NCBI GenBank assembly: GCA_963732355.1 | Contig: CAVSZD010000010.1 | Location: 186,001-250,000 of the forward strand | Reading direction: 5' to 3' | Source of the DNA: JADKAV01 sp963732355 | Lineage (GTDB): Bacteria; Actinomycetota; Actinomycetes; S36-B12; UBA10799 | Length of the DNA stretch: 64,000 nucleotides | Shown: piece by piece, positions 52,246-60,952 of the stretch | How the letters are laid out: every line of letters starts with the position of its first letter | Numbering within the stretch: the stretch's first letter is position 1 | Made by a program: the position numbers and the translations under genes | Notes under the pieces: generated by a model | What the model was told of the DNA's origin: nothing | Database searches by the model: none | What the model saw: only the letters and a program-made list of their open reading frames with translations

Positions 52246-52555
52246 AGGGTCACCCAGTCGTCTTGCCAGCCCGTGATGCCCAGGGCGTGTAGGTGGGGCC
52301 TTGACCCTCGAGGACTGCTGCTTCCCATTGATCGCGGGTCGGCCGCGGGACGACATGCTCATTGACCCAATAGGCGGCATCTTCGTGGATCGCGCCGGTC
52401 GGCTCACCGGTGGCGGGGTGCCTGTCGACTCGGCCGTGCGGGGGATCGGCTGAGCCCGCGGTGATCCCCGCGATCGCGAGGGCCTCTTCAGTCGCGGACC
52501 CCTATGTCACCCTTGCCCGTGCCCCACACATTGAGCCGGTGATTACCCGGTCGGA
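52246..52555 (-). pseudogene. Degenerate duplicate fragment of the amidohydrolase at 49169-50746
   Basis: 52246-52487 aligns almost base for base with 50095-50330 of the intact gene (for example TGCCAGCCCGTGATGCCCAG and CGGTCGGCTCACCGGTGGCG in both) with a small length change near 52290. Then 52492-52555 matches the 5' end at about 50676-50745. About 345 bp between these two blocks are missing, so it is an internally deleted copy in the same orientation. It has no usable frame. Confidence 0.75.
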
Positions 52556-52565
52556 TGCCTTGAGG

Positions 52566-53805
52566 TCAGTCAACCAGTCCGGCGAACAGCGTGTGACCGA
52601 TGGCCTCACCGGGATGCACACCGGGCGGCACCGCGAAGATCCCGGAGCCGACATGGCGGATGTACTCGTTCAGGGCGTCGTTGTCGGCCAAAGCATTCTG
52701 GACGGGGATGAACGCTGTGCGCGGGTCGCGCTGGTAGGCCAAGAAGAACAAGCCCGCATCCAGGCGGCCCAGGGGGTCGTTGCCGTCGACGAAGTTGTAT
52801 CCGCGTCGCAGCATGCGGACCCCCCGGTGGTTGTCAGGGTGCGCCAGGCGTACGTGGGCGGTCTGCGGGATAAGGGGCAGATCGTCGCGGCCGCTGGCCC
52901 GGAAGTCGGGGGCATCGAACTCGCCGCCACCGGACAACGGCGCGCCCTCGGACTTGGTCCGGCCGGTCACGGCCTCCTGCTCGCGCAGTGAGGTACGGTC
53001 CCACGTCTCTATGGTCATTCGGATGCGCCGGGCCACGAGGTAACTGCCACCGGCCATCCACTCGGCGCCGTCTTCTGGCTGTGCCCAGATCTGCTGATCT
53101 GCGTCAGGGTCCTCGGCCTTTACGTTGGCCGTCCCATCCTTGAAGCCGAAGAGGTTGCGGGGGGTCTGCTGACTCGTGCTGGTCGAGGATGTGCGCCCGA
53201 AGCCCAGTTGGCTCCACCGCAGTGTGGCGGTTCCGAAAGCGATCCGGGACAGGTTGCGGATCGCGTGGACGGCGACCTGCGGGTCCTCAGCGCAGGCCTG
53301 TATGCACAGATCCCCGCCGCTGAACGCGGGATCGAGATCATCGCCTGCGAATGGGGGCAGGTCAACCAGGGCATCGGGCCGGCGATCCTGTAGGCCGAAC
53401 CGTTTGGCTGCGAACAGTCCCGGCCCGAACCCGAATGTAAGGGTCAGTCCCGAGGGCGGCAGGCCGATCGCCTCGCCGGTGTCATCCGGCGGAGCGTCGT
53501 ACGGGCCGTTCGTCGGGCCGAACACCCCCGAGGGTTCGCCCTGGGTGAGGCGGGCAGCAGCATCGGTCCAGCGCTGCAGCAGGGCGATCAGTGCCGCCCG
53601 GTTGTCAGTGGTCACATCGAACGCCGCGAAGTGCAGGCGGTCCTGGGCGGGGGTGAAGATGCCCGCCTGATGATCCCCGTAGAACGGGTAGGCCTCGGAG
53701 GCTTCAGGTGTGTCGTTCTCGCCGGGCCACGGCGATCGCACCGACGCCGGCCACTGCGGCCCCGGCCCCGAACATGCCGAGGATCGCACGGCGGGAGACC
53801 GTCAC
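52566..53805 (-). CDS. efeB: Deferrochelatase/peroxidase EfeB, DyP type, frameshifted
   Basis: GTG 53805 begins a Tat signal (VTVSRRAILGMFGAGAAVAG), but the frame stops at RERHT; dropping one base near 53724 joins it to TPEASEAYPFYGDHQAGIFTP and the rest of the enzyme. The DyP motifs are present: GDHQAGI, FGFGPGLF, FGFKDGTAN (the GxxDG heme motif), then MAGGSYLVARRIRM and AHVRLAHP with the proximal His region, and RRGYNFVD. It oxidises ferrous iron or takes iron from heme outside the membrane. GTG overlaps the efeO stop. Confidence 0.9.
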
Positions 53806-54939
53806 GAGATCACGGTGGTGGTCAATTGCGACAGCGGCTCGCCCAGGGCGTCCACGGCCGCTGCGAGTTCCTTGACCTGCTTGACGGTGAGATCGGTGTA
53901 CAGCACGAATCCATCCCCATCGCGGTACTGGTCGAGCAGGTCCTGCATCGCGTCGAACTGCGTGGCCAGCTGCTCGGCCAGTTCTGGGTTCTTCTGCTTC
54001 ACTGCCGGTTGCAGATTCTCGAACATGACGCGGGCACCGTCGATGTTGGCCTGGAAGTCCCACAGGTCGGTGTGCGACCAGGTCTCTTCCTCGCCGGTGA
54101 CCTTGCCCGTTGCCACCTCGTCCAGAAGTTCCTTTGCCCCGTTGCCGAGCTGGTCGGCGGTGAACGTCAGCTCCTTGACGCGCCGCTGCAGTTCGGCGGT
54201 GTCGGCCACGAGTTGCTCGGAGATCTGCTCGCGCTGCTCGGGGGTAAGCGGTGTGTAGTCCGCCGGGGGCCACAGATCCTTCTCGATGCGGTGCCAGCCG
54301 GTCCACTGCTGACCGGGCTCCAAGTCGGCCTCACGCAGGTCCAGTTTCGGATCGAGATCGCCGAACGACTCGGCCACCGGCTCGATGCGCTCCCAGTGCA
54401 TCGCGGGTGGGGGCATACAGTTCGCGGGCCAAGTCGTCGTCCCCGGCCACATATGCGGCCACGAACTCGTCAGTGTCCGCCACCAGTTGTGCGGTCTGGT
54501 CGCGGACGTAGGCGGCGTAGGCGGTCGTCGCCGCGGTTATCTGCTCGGCAAGCGGGCCGGCGGGCGTGAGGTCCGCCCCGGAGTCGTTGACGGTGAATCC
54601 GGCCTGGATTCCATCGCCGACCATGCCCGGCTTGCACGCGGTGTAGTACTGGCCCGGGGCAGCGAGCACCACGAGGTCGCGGGTCACGCCCGGCCCGATG
54701 TTCTCCACCTCGCCCACGATGCGCAGTTTGTCCTCGCCCAGAAGGTAGAACTCGGTGACCTGGCTGCCCTGGTTGCTTACGCTGAACGCCACAGTGCCCG
54801 AAGACGCATCCACGGCAGCCACCTGGCACTCGTTGTCCGTGCTGGTCACTGCGATGGAACCGCCGGACGCGGATTGGTTCTCGGTGCAGGCTGCCAGTAG
54901 GACGGGGGCGATGGCCAGCGGGGCCAGTCGACGAATCAC
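53802..54939 (-). CDS. efeO: Iron uptake protein EfeO (cupredoxin-M75), frameshifted
   Basis: GTG 54939 after GAGGAG opens a lipoprotein (LAAC). A cupredoxin-like part (EFYLLGEDKLRIVGEVENIGP, YYTACKPGM) precedes the M75 peptidase-like domain. The frame changes at about 54402: dropping that base joins LARELYAPTR to MHWERIEPVAESFGDLD, the HWERIEP motif with the metal-binding HxxE. Then GWHRIEKDLWP. It binds and delivers iron. No efeU permease gene is adjacent. The 31-bp palindrome upstream (54952-54982) overlaps the region just before the Shine-Dalgarno. Confidence 0.88.
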
Positions 54940-54951
54940 AGGAGCTCCTCC

Positions 54952-54982
54952 AGTTAGTTAGGTAAACCTTACCTAACTAACT
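54952..54982. promoter_or_regulatory. DtxR/IdeR-type iron box upstream of efeO
   Basis: TTAGGTAAACCTTACCTAA (54958-54976) matches the DtxR/IdeR consensus TTAGGTTAGGCTAACCTAA in most positions, and the symmetry extends to 14-bp perfect arms with 3 central bases (54952-54982). It ends 12 nt before the efeO GTG. Iron-loaded IdeR would repress efeOB here. Confidence 0.8.
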
Positions 54983-55085
54983 GATTTGTTGGGACAGAGC
55001 CCGGCTCGGAACATCGACTGGCCTACCGTTACGGGCGCACGTAGCGTGTGCCTGTCACTCAGACTGACCGGAAGGGGTCAATGAG

Positions 55086-55739
55086 ATGGGTAAGAACCTC
55101 AAGCCGAGCGCCGCTTCAGTTGCGCTGATCGTGATTGCGTTGATCGTCGCTGTGGGAGGCACGGCCACGGCGGCACGTTTGATAACCGGGGCAGAGATCA
55201 AGAACGGCACCATCACGGGCAAGGACATCAAGGCCGGAGCCGTTAGCGAGAAACGACTCTCTCAAGGGGTCAAGGCGAAGCTGAACGCCGGCGGTCCCCG
55301 CGGGCCCAAAGGTGACCCCGGTGCCGCAGCGCCCGGCGGTTTCGTCGTGAGCGATGGTGACGGCAGTGTTGTGAACGGGTGGGTGTCAGTTGCCGGGGAT
55401 ACCTTGCTTCGTGTTGTGGACGGGGTTCTGTGGCGATACCGGTGGGACGGTGCCCTTGCCAACGACCCAGTGAATTTCGACAACGTGAACTGCACGGGCA
55501 AGCCGCTGATCGGCGTGGGTAGTGACGGAGCCCCGAATCCACAGCGCGGAATCCACGCCTCGAATGGTCAAGGCTTCCGGATCGTCAATGCCCCTCCACA
55601 GGTCAGGTCGCTCAAGAGCACCCGCTCCATCGACGGCGAGTGTGACGCCTTCGTCGGGACCCAGCTCACCCAGGAATTGACTGCGGTGGCTGCTCCTGGA
55701 CCTGTGAAGGGCCCGCTGACGGTGTCCGCGAATCCCTAA
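55086..55739 (+). CDS. Secreted protein with short collagen-like segment
   Basis: 217 residues from ATG 55086. An N-terminal signal (SVALIVIALIVAVGGTATA) is followed by GAEIKNGTITGKDIKAGAVSE and a short Gly-Pro-rich run GGPRGPKGDPGAAAPGG, as in many actinobacterial secreted proteins, then a C-terminal beta-rich part with two Cys (NCTGKPLIG, GECDAFVG). No enzyme motif is seen. It could be a cell-surface protein. Confidence 0.7.
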   Translation: MGKNLKPSAASVALIVIALIVAVGGTATAARLITGAEIKNGTITGKDIKAGAVSEKRLSQGVKAKLNAGGPRGPKGDPGAAAPGGFVVSDGDGSVVNGWVSVAGDTLLRVVDGVLWRYRWDGALANDPVNFDNVNCTGKPLIGVGSDGAPNPQRGIHASNGQGFRIVNAPPQVRSLKSTRSIDGECDAFVGTQLTQELTAVAAPGPVKGPLTVSANP

Positions 55740-55876
55740 GGCGCCGATCGGTGGCAATGATCACAGTCGCGCAGGAGTACCCCGAGGTCGCGTCGATCGC
55801 GCCGCGGGTGGCCCTGGCAGCGGTACTGCTGTTGATGCTGGCAGAACGCCGTCCCTGAGGTATCCGCCTTCGGGTC

Positions 55877-56212
55877 TTACAGCGCACGGACGCGGTTATT
55901 CCGGGGGTTGTGTTCAAGCTCGACGAGTCCGAGCTCCTCAAGCAGGGGTGGCAGGTACATCCCGAAGCGGCCGCGGTAGCCCTTGCGCAGCCCGTACCAC
56001 CCACCAACCGGGTTGTCAGCGGAGCGGCCCCAGGCTTCGACAGTGTCCGGCTTCGGCTCCTTCTTCTCGTCGGCGGCGCCCAGTTCGACCCAGTCGCCGT
56101 TCGCCAGCAGCATCGCGTGCAGGTCATCGATAGCACCGAGGTGGTAGCGCAGGATCGTGGACCCCACCTGGCACACCAAGGCGGGGGGATCGGCCTGCTC
56201 GTGCACGTGCAT
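55877..56212 (-). CDS. Conserved hypothetical protein
   Basis: 111 residues from ATG 56212. The sequence has ILRYHLGAIDDLHAMLLANGDW and the tail RGRFGMYLPPLLEELGLVELEHNPRNNRVRAL, looking like a small helical/winged fold. No cysteine or metal site, no signal. I do not recognise a characterised family. The 137-nt gap before it (55740-55876) holds at most a doubtful 33-codon ORF (55757-55858). Confidence 0.55.
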   Translation of the reverse strand: MHVHEQADPPALVCQVGSTILRYHLGAIDDLHAMLLANGDWVELGAADEKKEPKPDTVEAWGRSADNPVGGWYGLRKGYRGRFGMYLPPLLEELGLVELEHNPRNNRVRAL

Positions 56213-56416
56213 TCGGATCGTCGCCAGAGACGTCCTGGGTCCGCCGTGAGCGCGAGTATGGGCGTAGGGTGCTTCACCGCAAGGATCGATCCTGGCCCGG
56301 TGTCGGACGCGCTACGTCGTGGCCGCATGCGGTAACAAGTATGAGGCGCGTCCGGCCCTGGCCAATCGTGCGCTGAAACTCACGCCCGCAACCCTCACAA
56401 GGCTGGGGGACATGGT

Positions 56417-56458
56417 GAAGCCCGGCACCGCGGCGAGGGTCGCCAAGTGCCGGGCTTC
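56417..56458 (-). terminator. Hairpin after glnA
   Basis: GAAGCCCGGCAC at 56417-56428 and GTGCCGGGCTTC at 56447-56458 are perfect 12-bp arms with an 18-nt loop, 12 nt past the glnA stop. There is no T run, as is common for actinobacterial terminators. Confidence 0.6.
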
Positions 56459-56470
56459 AGCCGGTTGGTC

Positions 56471-57904
56471 CTAGATGTCGTAGTACATCTCGAACTCGTG
56501 GGGGTGCGGGCGCAGGCGGATGGGGTCCACCTCGTTGGTGCGCTTGTAGTCGATCCAGGTCTCGATGAGGTCGTCGGTGAAGACGTTGCCCTCGGTGAGG
56601 AAGTCGTGGTCGGCCTCAAGTGCGTCCAGCACCTCTGACAGCGTGCCGGGAACCTGCGGGATGTTGGCAGCCTCGTCCGGCGGCAACTCGTACAGGTCCT
56701 TGTCGACGGGGTCCACCGGCTCGATCTTGTTCTTGATGCCATCGAGTCCGGCCATAAGCATGGCCGAGAAGGCCAGGTAAGGGTTGCTCGAGGGGTCCGG
56801 CACGCGGAACTCGATGCGCTTGGCCTTGGGGTTGTTTCCCGTGATCGGGATCCGGATGCACGCCGAACGGTTGCGCTGGGAGTACACCAGGTTGACCGGT
56901 GCCTCGTAGCCGGGCACCAAGCGGTGGTAGGAGTTCACCGTGGGGTTGGTGAATGCCAGAACAGCCGGAGCGTGGGCCAGCAGCCCGCCGATGTACCAGC
57001 GGGCGAGGTCCGACAGTCCGGCGTAGCCGAGCTCGTCGTAGAAGAGCGGCTTGCCGTCCTTCCACAGGGACTGGTGCACGTGCATGCCCGAGCCGTTGTC
57101 ACCGAAGATCGGCTTCGGCATGAAGGTCACGGACTTTCCAGCAGCCCAGCCCACGTTCTTGATGACGTACTTGAACTTCATCACGTCGTCGGCGGCCTTG
57201 GCCAAGGCGTCGAACCGGTAGTTGATCTCCGCCTGGCCGGCCGTGCCGACCTCGTGGTGGGCGCGCTCCACGCTCAGGCCGACCTCGCCGAGCGTCTTGG
57301 TCATCTGGTCGCGCAGATCGGCGTAGTGGTCGACCGGCGGGACCGGGAAGTAGCCGCCCTTGTAGGGGGTCTTGTATCCGCGGTTGGGACTGCCGTCTGC
57401 CTCGAACTCGCGCCCGGAGTTCCACTTGCCCTCGACCGAGTCGATGAAGTAGTAGCTCGCGTTCTGCTTGGTCTCGAAGCGGACCGAGTCGAAGATGTAG
57501 AACTCCGCTTCGGGCGCGAAGAACGCGGTGTCGGCGATCCCGGTGGACTTCAGGTAGGCCTCAGCCTTGGCCGCGATGTTGCGGGGGTCGCGGCTGTAGA
57601 GCTCGTCGGTGAACGGGTCGCGGATCGACATGTTGATGATGAGCGTCTTCTCGGCCCGGAAGGGGTCGAGGTAGGCGCTGCCGAGATCCGGGGTGAGCTT
57701 CATGTCCGACTCGTGGATCGCCTGGAAACCGCGGATCGACGAACCGTCGAACATTTGGCCGTTGGCGAAGAACTCGGCATCGACAGAATCGGCGGGCACA
57801 TTGAAGTGCTGCATGACACCCGGCAGATCGCAGAAGCGCACGTCGACGAACTTGACGTCTTCTTCCTGGATGAAACGCATTACCTCGTCAGGATTGCTGA
57901 ACAT
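56471..57904 (-). CDS. glnA: Glutamine synthetase type I
   Basis: ATG 57904 behind GGGAG gives 477 residues, normal for GSI-beta. Motifs: FFANGQMFDGSSIRGF, FAPEAEFYIFD, the ammonia/glutamate site KPIFGDNGSGMHVH, the ATP site NRSACIRIP and the adenylylation Tyr in LYELPPDEA, the target of GlnE (34654-37584). It makes glutamine from glutamate, ammonia and ATP. A GlnR-type box lies 103 nt upstream and a terminator hairpin just downstream, so it is monocistronic. Confidence 0.96.
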   Translation of the reverse strand: MFSNPDEVMRFIQEEDVKFVDVRFCDLPGVMQHFNVPADSVDAEFFANGQMFDGSSIRGFQAIHESDMKLTPDLGSAYLDPFRAEKTLIINMSIRDPFTDELYSRDPRNIAAKAEAYLKSTGIADTAFFAPEAEFYIFDSVRFETKQNASYYFIDSVEGKWNSGREFEADGSPNRGYKTPYKGGYFPVPPVDHYADLRDQMTKTLGEVGLSVERAHHEVGTAGQAEINYRFDALAKAADDVMKFKYVIKNVGWAAGKSVTFMPKPIFGDNGSGMHVHQSLWKDGKPLFYDELGYAGLSDLARWYIGGLLAHAPAVLAFTNPTVNSYHRLVPGYEAPVNLVYSQRNRSACIRIPITGNNPKAKRIEFRVPDPSSNPYLAFSAMLMAGLDGIKNKIEPVDPVDKDLYELPPDEAANIPQVPGTLSEVLDALEADHDFLTEGNVFTDDLIETWIDYKRTNEVDPIRLRPHPHEFEMYYDI

Positions 57905-58006
57905 CTGACTCCCTAGTAGTCGTGTGATGGGGCGGCCCCCACCTGGGCTTGCGCTCGCCATTGGCTCGCGTCTGGTTCGACCCTACGAGTAGTGCATTTC
58001 TCCACC

Positions 58007-58033
58007 GTCACCCGGTTGTTTCAGGGATGTAAC
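58007..58033 (-). promoter_or_regulatory. GlnR-type box upstream of glnA
   Basis: On the minus strand the site reads GTTAC-N6-GAAAC-N6-GTGAC, which agrees with the actinobacterial GlnR consensus gTnAC-n6-GaAAC-n6 and its repeated half. It is 103 nt before the glnA ATG, the usual place for nitrogen control. No glnR gene is seen in the window. Confidence 0.65.
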
Positions 58034-58064
58034 GCCGGAGTGCTCGCAGGTGGGGTTGGTCTCT

Positions 58065-58233
58065 GGTTGCCGGTTTCCCGCATTGGTTGCTTGTTTGCCA
58101 GGGCGATGCTGGATTTTGACAACTGACTTGCCGGTTTCCAGCTTTGGTTGGTGGTGGTCGGGTCCGGCCGGTGGTCGATGCTGGATTTTGACAACTGACT
58201 TGCCGGTTTCCAGCTTTGGTTGTGGGGGGTCTG
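58065..58233. repeat. 49-bp structured repeat, 72-bp tandem (two copies plus a degenerate one)
   Basis: Full copies start at 58106 and 58178 (72 bp apart); a degenerate partial one is at 58065-58105. Each begins ATGCTGGATTTTGACAAC and runs to GGTTGGTGG or similar. The arms GCTGGA/TCCAGC pair outside and GACAA/TTGCC inside. By hand alignment it is about two thirds identical, without gaps, to the 41-kb repeat. This gap (57905-58252) otherwise holds the glnA promoter. Confidence 0.8.
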
Positions 58234-58252
58234 CGGGGGTGGCCGCCCGATC

Positions 58253-59602
58253 TCACCCCACGTAGTAGTTGCCAATCTCCGAGAAGGCCTCGTCCACAAT
58301 GTCCAGACCCTCGAGCGCCTCGTCCTCGCTGATGTTGCAGGGCGGCACGATGTGCATGCGGTTGAAGTTGGTGAAGGGCAGCAGCCCGCGCGAGACGCAC
58401 GCCTTGGTCAGAACCCCCATCGCCTCGCTGGTGCCACCGTAAGGGGCCAGCGGCTCGCGGGTCGCGCGGTCGGTCACAAGGTCCAGTGCCCAGAACACCC
58501 CAAGCCCACGCACCTCGCCGATGACCGGGTGCTTGTCCGCCAGTTCGCGCAACCGCGGTCCGATGACGGTTTCGCCAAGCTCGCGGGCGTGCTCCACAAT
58601 GCCCTCCTCGCGCATCGCCGTGATCGCAGCCAAGGACGAAGCGCACGCCAGGGGGTGTCCGCTGTACGTCAGACCGCCCGGGAACACGCGCTCGTCGAAG
58701 GTCGCGGCGATGTCGTCGCTGATGATCACGCCGCCAAGAGGCACGTAACCGGAGTTGGAGCCCTTGGCGAAGATGATCAAGTCGGGGTTCACGCCCCAGT
58801 TGTCAATCGCCAGCCACTGCCCCGTGCGGCCGAACCCGGCCATCACCTCGTCGGCGATGTAGACGATTCCGTACTTGTCGCACAGAGCCCGCACTCCGTC
58901 GAGGTAGCCGGGCGGCGGGATCAGAACCCCCGCGGTGCCCACGACCGTCTCCAGCAGAACCGCGGCGACGGTGTTCGGCCCCTCGAACCGGATGACCTCT
59001 TCGAGGTGCTGCAGGGCGCGTTCGCACTCCTGCTGTTCGTCGGCCGACCAGAATGCCGAACGGTACAAGTAGGGGCCGAAGAAATGCACGTGGCCGTAGG
59101 AGAACTCGTTGGGCCAGCGGCGGGGGTCACCGGTTGCGTTGATCGCGGCGCCGGTGTTGCCGTGGTAACTGCGGTAGAAGCTGAGGACCTTGTGTCGGCC
59201 CGTGTGCAATCGGGCCATGCGCACCGCGTTCTCGGCAGCATCCGCGCCGCCGTTGGTGAAGAACACCTTGCTGTGCCCGGGCGGTGCGACCTCGGTGATG
59301 GCCTTCGCGGTCTGGCCGCGCACCAGCGAGGCGTGCTGCGGGGCCAGCGTGACCTGTACCGCAGCCTGCTCCTGGATCGCCTTGACGACGGCCGGGTGCT
59401 GGTGGCCGATGTTGGTGTTCACCAGTTGGCTGGAGAAGTCCAGGTAGGAGTTGCCCTCGAAGTCCCACAGGCGGCTACCAGCACCGGACTGGAAGACCAG
59501 CGGCTTCAGCGCCGCCTGCGCGCTCCAGGAGTGGAAGACGTGTGCACGGTCGAGGTCGAACGCCTCGGAGTTGCTCGGTGCGACGGAATCAGAATCGGCC
59601 AT
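58253..59602 (-). CDS. Class-III pyridoxal-phosphate aminotransferase
   Basis: 449 residues from ATG 59602. Features: LWDFEGNSYLDF, FFTNGGADAAENAVRMAR, the substrate Tyr in YRSYHGNTGAA, YIADEVMAGFGRTG with the PLP Asp, and the Lys in IIFAKGSNSGY (Schiff base). The family moves omega-amino groups of taurine, beta-alanine, polyamines or similar donors to pyruvate or 2-oxoglutarate; the donor cannot be fixed. It is divergent from the FAD oxidoreductase and the second aminotransferase, so the three may share a pathway. Confidence 0.88.
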   Translation of the reverse strand: MADSDSVAPSNSEAFDLDRAHVFHSWSAQAALKPLVFQSGAGSRLWDFEGNSYLDFSSQLVNTNIGHQHPAVVKAIQEQAAVQVTLAPQHASLVRGQTAKAITEVAPPGHSKVFFTNGGADAAENAVRMARLHTGRHKVLSFYRSYHGNTGAAINATGDPRRWPNEFSYGHVHFFGPYLYRSAFWSADEQQECERALQHLEEVIRFEGPNTVAAVLLETVVGTAGVLIPPPGYLDGVRALCDKYGIVYIADEVMAGFGRTGQWLAIDNWGVNPDLIIFAKGSNSGYVPLGGVIISDDIAATFDERVFPGGLTYSGHPLACASSLAAITAMREEGIVEHARELGETVIGPRLRELADKHPVIGEVRGLGVFWALDLVTDRATREPLAPYGGTSEAMGVLTKACVSRGLLPFTNFNRMHIVPPCNISEDEALEGLDIVDEAFSEIGNYYVG

Positions 59603-59679
59603 GCCCTCTAATGTACGGTTTACTCCGCTGCCAGAACAGATGACTGCGGAAACAGCGGGCTTTGAAGTAAAGTCACCCT

Positions 59680-60945
59680 ATGCCCGCTGTCCTGTCGCCG
59701 ACCTACCGTGAGGTCTGCCTGTGGCAGGAACAGGTTCCCCGCGAACCCTTGCCGTCCGATCCGTTGCCCTCGGAGGTCGACGTGCTGGTCGTCGGTGCCG
59801 GGTACTGCGGCCTCAGTGCGGGGGCGTCGGCGGCCACCGCCGGTGCCACCACGCTTGTACTCGACAAGGAACCGCTGGGCTGGGGGGCGTCGAGCCGCAA
59901 TGGTGGAATGGTCATCCCCGAGCTGAAGGCCGGCCCGGAGAAACTGGCCAAGAAGTACGGGCAGTTGGGCCGTGATCTGTACGCAGAGGTGGACGCAGCC
60001 TTCGACCACACCGAGGCGCTGGTCAAAGAGATCGACTGCGACTACGTGCGCAGCGGCCAGTTGTACCTGGCGCACACGCCCTCCCACACCGCGCACCTGC
60101 GGGACTTCGCCGTTGAACTGCAGCGATCCGGGCAGGATGTGACGTTCCTCGACGCAGCGCAGGTCCGAAAACGCATCGGCAGCACAGCCTTCGACTCCGC
60201 GATCTTCTTCCCGAAGGTCGGCGGCCTGCACCCGGCCAAGTTCCACGACGGCTTGGCGAAGCGGGCGTTGGTCGCCGGAGCGATCGTCCACGACCGCACA
60301 GCTGTCACCGGGCTGCGACGTCAGCCAGGCGGGTTCGAGGTTCAGACCACGCGGGGGCCGGTTCGGGCAGCCCAGGTGATCATCGGCACCAACGCTCAGA
60401 TGGACGCGGCCGTCCCGCAGTTGGCCAAGCGCATCCTGCCGATCAACTCGTACATCATCGCGACCGAACCGCTGACCGCTGATCAGCAGCAGCTCATCGG
60501 TCCGCAGATGATGGTGGACACCAAGAACCTGTTGTTCTACTGGCGGCTCACGCCCGACGGCCGGATGGTTTTCGGCGGGCGCAACCAGTTGGATCCCGTC
60601 GACGTGCCAACCGCCCGCGAGTTCCTGTACGACAACATGGTGCGCATCCACCCGCAACTCATCGGCGTCGCCGTCGAGTATGCCTGGACCGGGTACGTCG
60701 CCATGACCCTGGACCGGTTGCCGCACGTCGGTACCGTCGATGGAGCCTGGTACGCCACCGGCTGCAATGGAACCGGCGTGAGTCTGAACACCTGGCTGGG
60801 GGACAGGCTGGGCAAGGTCGTCACGGGCCAGGAACCACCGCCGGCGTTCGCCGAACTGAAGCATCCTGCCATCCCCCTCAAACCCCTGTCGTCGTCGTAC
60901 CTGCCCATGGTCGGCCGGTACTTCGCACTGCAGGACCGCCGATAG
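59680..60945 (+). CDS. FAD-dependent amine/amino-acid oxidase (DAO family)
   Basis: 421 residues from ATG 59680. The FAD-binding loop VDVLVVGAGYCGLSAG, SSRNGGMVIPE, and the C-terminal VEYAWTGYVAMTLDRLPHVG and GCNGTGVSLNTWLGD are typical of D-amino-acid-oxidase-like enzymes such as gamma-glutamylputrescine or sarcosine oxidases. It should oxidise a primary or secondary amine and release ammonia and peroxide. The stop is 7 nt before the second aminotransferase. The 77-nt gap to the divergent aminotransferase holds both promoters. Confidence 0.85.
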   Translation: MPAVLSPTYREVCLWQEQVPREPLPSDPLPSEVDVLVVGAGYCGLSAGASAATAGATTLVLDKEPLGWGASSRNGGMVIPELKAGPEKLAKKYGQLGRDLYAEVDAAFDHTEALVKEIDCDYVRSGQLYLAHTPSHTAHLRDFAVELQRSGQDVTFLDAAQVRKRIGSTAFDSAIFFPKVGGLHPAKFHDGLAKRALVAGAIVHDRTAVTGLRRQPGGFEVQTTRGPVRAAQVIIGTNAQMDAAVPQLAKRILPINSYIIATEPLTADQQQLIGPQMMVDTKNLLFYWRLTPDGRMVFGGRNQLDPVDVPTAREFLYDNMVRIHPQLIGVAVEYAWTGYVAMTLDRLPHVGTVDGAWYATGCNGTGVSLNTWLGDRLGKVVTGQEPPPAFAELKHPAIPLKPLSSSYLPMVGRYFALQDRR

Positions 60946-60952
60946 GAGAACC

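Noticed and set aside
55757..55858. 33-codon ORF with a hydrophobic C-terminal half after the collagen-like gene
   Set aside because: Too short, no clear ribosome binding site and no family; kept only as a remark.
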